5,142 nt of DNA from Leptolyngbya sp. SIO4C5 (lineage in GTDB: Bacteria; Cyanobacteriota; Cyanobacteriia; Phormidesmidales; Phormidesmidaceae). Shown here piece after piece: positions 1 to 5,142 of the stretch; the stretch's first letter is position 1; the number at the start of each line of letters is the position of its first letter. A program made the translations under genes and the position numbers. Below the pieces are notes generated by a model that did no database searches, was not told where the DNA came from, and was given only the letters and a program-made list of their open reading frames with translations. The stretch spans positions 1 through 5,142 of the forward strand of contig JAAHIC010000383.1 in assembly GCA_010671965.1 (NCBI GenBank). The letters run 5' to 3'.

Positions 1-1
1 C

Positions 2-298
<297 letters not shown>

Positions 299-350
299 GT
301 TCACGGCCTTTAACTATCCTATGCGTCTCTTCACAGAGATGCTTTGAGCC

Positions 351-373
351 GGGGGAACATTCCCCCTTTTTTT
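351..373 (+). terminator. Intrinsic terminator of psaC
   Basis: GGGGGA (351-356) pairs with TCCCCC (361-366) around the four-base loop ACAT, and seven T residues follow at 367-373. The hairpin starts 53 bases after the psaC stop. This is the standard rho-independent form, expected in cyanobacteria, which lack Rho. Read on the other strand the stem has no following U-run, so it should act for psaC and not for the cupB operon. Confidence 0.9.
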
Positions 374-388
374 GCTTTAAACGCAGGA

Positions 389-429
389 CAACCTCGCCCG
401 AAACACAAAGGTTGGCGCGGCTGAGGTTG
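389..429. repeat. Inverted repeat in the convergent intergenic region
   Basis: CAACCTC (389-395) is a perfect reverse complement of GAGGTTG (423-429). The stem can extend inward with GCC (396-398) against GGC (419-421) if T422 bulges. A second AGGTTG at 409-414 offers an alternative partner. Neither strand has a U-run directly after the stem, so it is not a canonical terminator. It could stabilise or end the cupB-side transcript; its function is unknown. Confidence 0.4.
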
Positions 430-449
430 CTAAAAATTCGCTTTATTTT

Positions 450-480
450 AGACGGGCTGCCCCCCGCCTGAGCCCAGTCT
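450..480 (-). terminator. Possible 3'-end hairpin of the ndhF4-ndhD4-cupB operon
   Basis: AGACGGGCT (450-458) pairs with AGCCCAGTCT (471-480), nine base pairs with A476 bulged, around a C-rich 12-base loop (459-470). On the - strand it lies about 20 bases after the cupB stop. The sequence after the stem is A-rich, and a run of five U comes only about 13 bases later, at 436-432. It is therefore not a textbook intrinsic terminator, but it is the closest structured element to the operon end. Confidence 0.3.
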
Positions 481-499
481 TATCAGCTATCTGACTAAC

Positions 500-1645
500 C
501 TAAGTAACCTGAACTACGTCTAGGCGTGAGGTTTCTAGCCGCTCCATCCAAACGGCCAGAAAGTCATGATTTGCCTGCTGCTCTTTAGGATCACTCGTAT
601 CGGCAGGAAAGGGCAGCAACCCCATCAGAGCGGCTGTAGTCACGCAAAACATTGACTTCTGAAAGCTCTGACAGATACGCACGCGAATATCGGCTTCGCC
701 CCGCAGTCCTTGGCGGTAGAAGGTACTGAGATAGTCGGGCAGATAGTGGCGCATGTCCTGCATTAGCAGCGTGGGTGGGATACCGGCACCGCCGACAGGA
801 AGGGGATCGGCGTACAGAGCGCCGTAGGTGAAACGACCCTGATCGGGCGAGATCTGATTGGCCTGAGCGTTATAGGAGACCGTTCCCTGAAACGGCGTCC
901 CTCGGAAGAAGATGGCTTCTACGTAGGGGACAGCCGTATCCATCAAAAAGGTGAGTTCTGCCTCTGGCGGTAAAAGCCAATAGGACTGGCCTTTAATTTC
1001 GACGCTGTAGGTAATGGGTTTGGTCGCCGCTTCAACTAAGCCTGCCTTGACGTGATCAACCACATCGGGAATTGAGGTGACTTCTTTAGCGTCATAGCGA
1101 TCGCTCAGCGACAAAAACATATCGCTCATAACCCGCCAGAACTGACCCAAACCGCTGTAATAGGCTAGCTGGCGCACCTGCTCCGGCAAAAACTGAGGAA
1201 ATAGGCCGTGCAGAGCTGACATCATCGGGTTTGAGCTGATTTTGGCTTGAATTGCCTGCTCGCAAAGCTGGGAAAATTCCGCCGTATGCAGGTAATCGTC
1301 TAAACCGCCGCCGCCGTGCCAGAGCATCGTCCGCATACAGTATTCGGCATATTCGTAGTTAATGCGGTCATGCCACCAGTGACGCAGCAGCTTCTGCCAA
1401 GTCACTTCACCATTGAAGTATTTGAAAAAAGGAAACAGCACCAAAAACTGGTGTTCGGCGATGTAGTTGAGGTTAATCGAATAAGCGTCTAAAACAACGC
1501 CGTAGCTTTTGAGAATGCCGACAACCTCTAACAGGTTATCTGGAGTATCTGGCAGTAAAGCCTGACCCGATAGGAGGCGGGCGATATAGGTGTCTGAGTC
1601 TGCTGCGATCGCATAGGGGCTAAAAGTTGTCAGCATGTTTGTCAT
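500..1645 (-). CDS. cupB: CO2 hydration protein CupB (ChpX) of the NDH-1(4) CO2-uptake complex
   Basis: This is a soluble 381-residue protein with no signal peptide or clear membrane segment. It binds the distal end of the NDH-1 membrane arm through NdhF4 and converts CO2 to bicarbonate in a redox-driven, carbonic-anhydrase-like reaction. Recognisable blocks are LLPDTPDNLLEVVGILKSYG (30-49), FPFFKYFNGE (71-80), the Trp/His-rich HWWHDR (89-94), WHGGGGLDDYL (109-119), FWRVMSDMFLSLSDRYD (169-185), FFRGTPFQGTVSYNAQ (246-261) and GIPPTLLMQDMRHYLPDYL (288-306). His89 and Arg94 fit the His-x4-Arg pair proposed to hold the catalytic Zn in CupA/CupB. I prefer CupB to CupA because CupA is longer, because the segment after LPDTP reads differently in CupA, and because no cupS follows. 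The ATG at 1645 overlaps the ndhD4 stop; an in-frame ATG at 1636 is a possible alternative. Upstream ribosome-site similarity is weak (GAAGA at 1659-1655), so translation is probably coupled to ndhD4. Confidence 0.9.
   Translation of the reverse strand: MTNMLTTFSPYAIAADSDTYIARLLSGQALLPDTPDNLLEVVGILKSYGVVLDAYSINLNYIAEHQFLVLFPFFKYFNGEVTWQKLLRHWWHDRINYEYAEYCMRTMLWHGGGGLDDYLHTAEFSQLCEQAIQAKISSNPMMSALHGLFPQFLPEQVRQLAYYSGLGQFWRVMSDMFLSLSDRYDAKEVTSIPDVVDHVKAGLVEAATKPITYSVEIKGQSYWLLPPEAELTFLMDTAVPYVEAIFFRGTPFQGTVSYNAQANQISPDQGRFTYGALYADPLPVGGAGIPPTLLMQDMRHYLPDYLSTFYRQGLRGEADIRVRICQSFQKSMFCVTTAALMGLLPFPADTSDPKEQQANHDFLAVWMERLETSRLDVVQVT
1642..1645 (-). promoter_or_regulatory. ATGA stop/start overlap between ndhD4 and cupB
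   Basis: The cupB ATG (1645-1643) overlaps the ndhD4 TGA (1644-1642) in a four-base ATGA. This arrangement usually means translational coupling by ribosome re-initiation. It would keep the catalytic subunit in step with its membrane partner and supports a single transcript for the two genes. Confidence 0.8.
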
Positions 1646-3180
1646 AGCGGGCAGTCTTCAACAGGGCTTGTGCAGGCCAGCTCGGAGATCTGGGCGATCG
1701 CCGTCGGCAGTGATTGTACGAGAGCCGTCGTGGTATTTTCTGTCCAGCGGGTGATTAACTCTGGCTGCAGACCGCAGAAGGTAATAAGCAGCGCCAGAGC
1801 GATCGCTGGAATTCGCTCGCTCCACTGCACAGAGGGCAAGCACAGATCAATTTCTTCCGGCTTGGTTACGGGACCAATGCTGAGCCGACCAAAAAAGGCG
1901 CGGTTGACCAGCAGCAGGAAGTAAACTGCGGTCAGACCGGAACCCACCATACAGAGCAAGGTTTGAGGACCAAAGCTAACGATGCTACCGCGAAAGACCA
2001 GGAACTCAGAAATAAAGCCCACCATGCCGGGAATGCCGGCGCTAGCCATAACGCCTAGCACCATGAGACTGCCGACTAAAGGCAGTCCTCTTTCAGGATT
2101 GAGCAAACCCCGCAGCACCTGTAAATCCCGCGTGCCTGTCTTTTTGTAGACAATCCCAACCAGTAAAAACAGCAGAGCCGAAATCAGGCCGTGACTGATC
2201 ATCTGGAATACGGTGCCCAAGATGCTTAGGGGCGTGGCCGCCGCACAGGCCAGCAGCACATAGCCCATATGGCCGATAGAGCTGTAAGCCACCATCTTTT
2301 TCATATCCTGCTGGGCGATCGCTGCCAAAGACCCATACAGAACGCTAATGGCAGCCCAGGTTGCCAGCCCTGGCGCTAGGATTGTCCAGGCAACCGGAAA
2401 TAATCCCAAGCCAAAGCGCAGCAGACCGTAGGTTCCTAGCTTCAACAGCACGCCCGCTAACAGCACTGAAACCGGGGTTGAAGCCTCTACGTGGGCGTCC
2501 GGCAGCCAAGTGTGAAAGGGAAAAAGCGGAATTTTGATGCCAAATCCTACCAGCAGCGCTCCCAGCAGAACAAACTGCTGAAAGAGCGGCAGACTCTGAG
2601 ACATGTGGACATCGTAGTCAAAGGTAGCGGCTCCTGATAGCCAGGTCAGCCCCAAGAAAGCGCCTAAAATCAAAATGCCGGAAATGGCCGTATAGATTAG
2701 AAACTTGGTGGCTGCATAGCCGCGCCGCGCCCCGCCCCAAATCGCAATCAGCAGGTAGAGGGGGATCAGTTCCAGCTCGTAAAAAATGAAAAACAACAGC
2801 AGGTTTTGGGCCAAGAAAGCACCAGCTACGGCGGCATTAATCAGCAGCATCAGAGAGAAATAGAGTCGGGGCCGGGCAATATTGCCGCTGCTGCTATAGA
2901 TAGCGATAAAGCCAAGCAGACTGTTGATGAACACTAACGGCAGCGAAATCCCGTCTAAACTCAGCCGATAGGTCAGCCCCAGGCTGTCTAACCAAGGCAA
3001 AAACTCCTGGAATTGCCCCCCTGATTGAGCAATATCAAACTGGCTGATTAAAATGCCGCTGACCACCAGGGTTAGAGCCACAACAACAAGCGCAACAGCT
3101 CGCAACTGCTGGACCTTACTGGGCCAAAGGCTGACTAAGATAGCCCCGAAAATAGGAATAAAAATGAGTGCGCTGAGCAT
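1642..3180 (-). CDS. ndhD4: NAD(P)H-quinone oxidoreductase chain 4, NdhD4 (NuoM-like proton-pumping subunit)
   Basis: This is a 512-residue integral thylakoid-membrane protein of the complex I NuoM/NdhD family and one of the antiporter-like proton pumps of NDH-1. It is hydrophobic almost throughout, with about 14 membrane segments expected. Canonical pump residues are present: Glu135 in FYELELIPLYLL (equivalent to NuoM Glu144), Lys216 in GIKIPLFPFHTWLPDAHVEA (211-233 region, NuoM Lys234), Lys247 in LLKLGTYGLLRF, His330 in MISHGLISALLF and Glu392 in GFISEFLVFRGS (terminal-channel acid). The full set implies an intact proton channel. The N-terminus MLSALIFIPIFGA is typical of the family, so the ATG at 3180 is kept although no good ribosome site is visible. 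It begins 13 bases after ndhF4 and overlaps cupB by 4 bases. Assignment as NdhD4 rather than NdhD3 or NdhD1 rests on its partners, NdhF of the CO2-uptake type and CupB. Confidence 0.9.
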   Translation of the reverse strand: MLSALIFIPIFGAILVSLWPSKVQQLRAVALVVVALTLVVSGILISQFDIAQSGGQFQEFLPWLDSLGLTYRLSLDGISLPLVFINSLLGFIAIYSSSGNIARPRLYFSLMLLINAAVAGAFLAQNLLLFFIFYELELIPLYLLIAIWGGARRGYAATKFLIYTAISGILILGAFLGLTWLSGAATFDYDVHMSQSLPLFQQFVLLGALLVGFGIKIPLFPFHTWLPDAHVEASTPVSVLLAGVLLKLGTYGLLRFGLGLFPVAWTILAPGLATWAAISVLYGSLAAIAQQDMKKMVAYSSIGHMGYVLLACAAATPLSILGTVFQMISHGLISALLFLLVGIVYKKTGTRDLQVLRGLLNPERGLPLVGSLMVLGVMASAGIPGMVGFISEFLVFRGSIVSFGPQTLLCMVGSGLTAVYFLLLVNRAFFGRLSIGPVTKPEEIDLCLPSVQWSERIPAIALALLITFCGLQPELITRWTENTTTALVQSLPTAIAQISELACTSPVEDCPL

Positions 3181-3193
3181 GATTTGGCAAAAA

Positions 3194-5029
3194 TTACCAC
3201 ATTGACCAGGTCATCAGTAGGCCAAGCAGACTAACTCCAATAACGATGGTGAGGAGATAGCCTTGAGACTGGCCCGAAATGCTGTATTTGAGGCTTTCGC
3301 CACTAAAGAGAGAGGCAAAGCCTATCAGATTGACAAAGCCATCGACGATATAGCGGTCAAACCAGTTACTGAGGCGGGCTAAGGTGTCAACCGCTAAAAC
3401 CACCGTGAAGCGATAGAGCTTTTCGGTGTAGAAATCATAGGCCAGCAAGTCCTGCAGCAATCGAAAAGGTCTTTGAATCGGTCTAGACCAGATTTTCTTC
3501 AGCGAGATGGTGGCACCTATTAAGGTGCCGACAGCGCCAGAAGCCACAAGCAGCGCGATCGCAGTTGGATTGATGTATCGCCAGGGCGGCAGCAGCAGCA
3601 GCTTATACATCATCACTGGCAGCAGCAGCGTAAAAACCGCCAAGACAATCATCGGCACCGCCATCGTCCAGCCGACTTCCGGGGTGCAGTGGGTTTTAGC
3701 CTCAGGCTGGCCCAGGAACACCAAGCGAAAAATCCGCACCAGATTGAGAGCCGTCAGGGCGTTGACCAGCAGAAAAACTGCCACCAGCCAGGGATAATCC
3801 TGCCACAGGAAATCAATTCCTAAGCGCAATCCCCAGAAGCAGCCAAAGGGTAAGAACCCCGTCAGACCCAGACTGCCAACCGCATAGGCAAACGTAGTCG
3901 CCGGCATCCGCGCCCCCAGTCCGCCTAGCTCGGTCAGGTTTTGGTTATTCGTGGTTAAAATGACTGACCCCACGCTCATGAAAATCAGGGCTTTGGCGAC
4001 TGCGTGGGTAAAGAGAATGGTCAGGGCTACTCCAGGCCACTCCGTACCGACGGCGATAAACACCAGCCCTAAATAGGCGCTGGTGGAATAGGAAAGCGCC
4101 CGCTTCATGTCAATCTGAGCGATCGCCACTAGGGAGGCACCAACGGCGGTAGTGACACCAATGGCAATCAGCGCGGTCAGCGCTATCGGTGACAGAATTA
4201 CAATCGGCTGCAGCTTGATCAAAACATAAGCGCCGCAGGCAACCACCACGGAGTTTCGCATAATTGAGGCTGGATTTGGCCCCTCCATTGCCTCGTCTAG
4301 CCAGAGATGCAGCGGAAATTGGGCACATTTGCCGGTCGGTCCGGCAATCAGCGCTAGCCCTAAGAGGGTTGCCGTCAGCGGCGATAAATCAGCAGTCTTG
4401 ACCCATTCATAGAGGTGATTGAAATTCAGATCGCCCGCAAAGGCTGCTAAACTCACAACGCCCATCAGCAGCAGAACATCACCAATGCGCTTGGTTAAGA
4501 ACGCATCGCGGGCGGCTGTGACAACAAGGGGTTGGGCGTACCAAAAACCTACCAGCATGTAGGTAGAAAGCGTCAGCATCTCGAGCAGAGAATAGCTGAC
4601 AAAGAGAGAGCTGCTGAGGACAATACCGCTCATTGCTCCCTCAAAAAAGCCCATGAGAGAGAAAAACCGCGCGATCGCCCAGTCTTTTTCCAAGTAGCCC
4701 AGCGCGTAAATCTGGGCCAAAAGACTCAGCACCGTAATCAGCTCTAAAAAGCCGACATTCAAAATTGAAATTTCAAAGGCAAACGAAAGATTGAGATCAG
4801 CCGCCTGCAGCCAGTTAAAGACCAGCTCTTGGGTGCCCTCATTCCAAATGCCGCGAAAAATTGCCCCACCGTGAAGCAGGGCCAAAACGGTTGTAAAAAT
4901 ATTGATATACGCGGCGGGACGAGGTCCGGTTCGCCGCACCAACCCAATAGACCAGGGCAGTCCTAATACTGCACCTAAAAGTCCGTAAATCGGTACTAGC
5001 CAGCTCGTCTGAATGAGGAACTGCGTCAT
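3194..5029 (-). CDS. ndhF4: NAD(P)H-quinone oxidoreductase chain 5, NdhF4 (NuoL-like distal subunit of the CO2-uptake complex)
   Basis: This is a 611-residue polytopic thylakoid-membrane protein of the NuoL/NdhF family, at the distal tip of NDH-1, where CupB docks. Visible pump residues are Glu150 (SYSLLEMLTLSTYMLVGFW), Lys234 (GPTGKCAQFPLHLWLDEAM), Lys309 (AQIDMKRALSYST) and His342/Lys346 (THAVAKALIF). The NuoL TM12 motif SKDEIL after CFW is replaced by GLRLGI, so the usual lysine is missing. The NuoL histidine in SALIHAATMV is replaced by Arg258-Asn259. Both changes fit the NdhF3/F4 subfamily as I recall it. Arg37 and Tyr41 in RRTGPRPAAY fit the NdhF residues proposed to complete the Zn/CO2 site with CupA/CupB. 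The C-terminal block around 530-580 matches the NdhF tail. The ATG at 5029 begins the typical short N-terminal helix; no strong ribosome site precedes it. It is the first gene of the operon. NdhF3 is the main alternative identity. Confidence 0.88.
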   Translation of the reverse strand: MTQFLIQTSWLVPIYGLLGAVLGLPWSIGLVRRTGPRPAAYINIFTTVLALLHGGAIFRGIWNEGTQELVFNWLQAADLNLSFAFEISILNVGFLELITVLSLLAQIYALGYLEKDWAIARFFSLMGFFEGAMSGIVLSSSLFVSYSLLEMLTLSTYMLVGFWYAQPLVVTAARDAFLTKRIGDVLLLMGVVSLAAFAGDLNFNHLYEWVKTADLSPLTATLLGLALIAGPTGKCAQFPLHLWLDEAMEGPNPASIMRNSVVVACGAYVLIKLQPIVILSPIALTALIAIGVTTAVGASLVAIAQIDMKRALSYSTSAYLGLVFIAVGTEWPGVALTILFTHAVAKALIFMSVGSVILTTNNQNLTELGGLGARMPATTFAYAVGSLGLTGFLPFGCFWGLRLGIDFLWQDYPWLVAVFLLVNALTALNLVRIFRLVFLGQPEAKTHCTPEVGWTMAVPMIVLAVFTLLLPVMMYKLLLLPPWRYINPTAIALLVASGAVGTLIGATISLKKIWSRPIQRPFRLLQDLLAYDFYTEKLYRFTVVLAVDTLARLSNWFDRYIVDGFVNLIGFASLFSGESLKYSISGQSQGYLLTIVIGVSLLGLLMTWSMW

Positions 5030-5142
5030 CTAAGGTATCTCTAGTTTTTCTACTAAATTCAGGTTCAATAGACTTTTGGCAATAAAAATCTAGGTAAGAC
5101 TCTGTATTGGACGCTCGGCCCTGGGCGATCGCCTGTAGGGCA
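5030..5142 (-). promoter_or_regulatory. Upstream region of the ndhF4 operon
   Basis: These 113 bases hold no gene and probably include the 5' leader and promoter. One candidate is TTGCCA (5082-5077) as a -35 with TTTAGT (5057-5052) as a -10, but the 19-base spacer and partial matches make it weak. A HIP1 palindrome sits at 5125-5132. I found no convincing NdhR/CcmR-type operator with paired ATCAAT-like arms, which agrees with the constitutive NDH-1(4) set but does not prove it, because the window stops here. Confidence 0.35.

Larger units (their letters stand above)
1097..5132. repeat. Nine dispersed HIP1 octamers (GCGATCGC)
   Basis: GCGATCGC occurs at 1097, 1605, 1694, 1799, 2315, 3555, 4119, 4671 and 5125 (start positions, eight bases each). 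Eight copies are inside cupB, ndhD4 or ndhF4, where they are read through as ordinary codons, and one is in the ndhF4 upstream region. Random expectation for an octamer in 5.1 kb is well under one. HIP1 is a known cyanobacterial genome signature and gives independent support for the host group. None lies in psaC or in the convergent intergenic region. Confidence 0.95.

Noticed and set aside
1670..1924. 84-codon + strand open frame inside ndhD4
   Set aside because: It lies antisense to a strongly conserved gene, has no recognisable protein features and is explained by the codon bias of ndhD4.
3588..3629. CAGCAGCAG-type triplet repeats
   Set aside because: On the coding strand these are CTG leucine codons in hydrophobic segments of NdhF4 (around residues 468-480); similar clusters occur elsewhere in both membrane genes. 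Not a separate repeat element.
3507..3797. 96-codon + strand open frame inside ndhF4
   Set aside because: It is antisense to well-conserved ndhF4 codons, and its low-complexity Ser run simply mirrors Leu codons of the real gene.
4110..4328. 72-codon - strand open frame in another frame of ndhF4
   Set aside because: It is a shadow of the ndhF4 frame on the same strand, with no ribosome site or family resemblance.
5066..5084. Direct repeat CAATA (5066-5070 and 5080-5084) as a regulator site upstream of ndhF4
   Set aside because: The five-base repeat is too short to separate from chance in an AT-rich leader, and it lacks the dyad form expected of a LysR-type operator.

Overview
This window is ordinary chromosomal sequence from a cyanobacterium. 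It encodes a complete PsaC, the photosystem I subunit that carries the FA and FB iron-sulfur clusters. It also encodes a CO2-hydration protein found only with cyanobacterial NDH-1 complexes. The HIP1 octamer GCGATCGC, a cyanobacterial genome signature, occurs nine times in 5.1 kb. Genus cannot be fixed from the sequence alone; a freshwater-type, HIP1-rich beta-cyanobacterium is the likeliest reading.

Layout: psaC (53-298, + strand) ends in a clear intrinsic terminator (351-373). A 201-base convergent intergenic region (299-499) separates it from a three-gene operon on the - strand, which reads from right to left as ndhF4 (5029-3194), ndhD4 (3180-1642) and cupB/chpX (1645-500). The gap between ndhF4 and ndhD4 is 13 bases, and ndhD4 and cupB overlap by 4 bases (ATGA). 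The last 113 bases (5030-5142) lie upstream of ndhF4 and probably hold part of its promoter region.

How the genes work together: NdhF4 and NdhD4 are antiporter-like, proton-pumping membrane subunits that replace NdhF1/NdhD1 at the distal end of the NDH-1 membrane arm. CupB docks on NdhF4 and hydrates CO2 to bicarbonate, driven by electron flow from photosystem I. The product is the NDH-1(4) CO2-uptake complex of the carbon-concentrating mechanism. I prefer the constitutive, lower-affinity NDH-1(4) set over the inducible NDH-1(3) set (ndhF3-ndhD3-cupA-cupS) for three reasons: the hydration protein is short (381 aa), its N-terminal wording resembles CupB, and no cupS follows it. PsaC belongs to photosystem I, the electron source for cyclic flow through NDH-1, but it is transcribed separately and convergently.

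Nothing here looks like a new biological system. The points most worth a second look are the preserved proposed Zn/CO2 site split between CupB and NdhF4, the loss of a canonical proton-channel lysine in NdhF4, and an Illumina-adapter-like 13-mer at the very start of the window.
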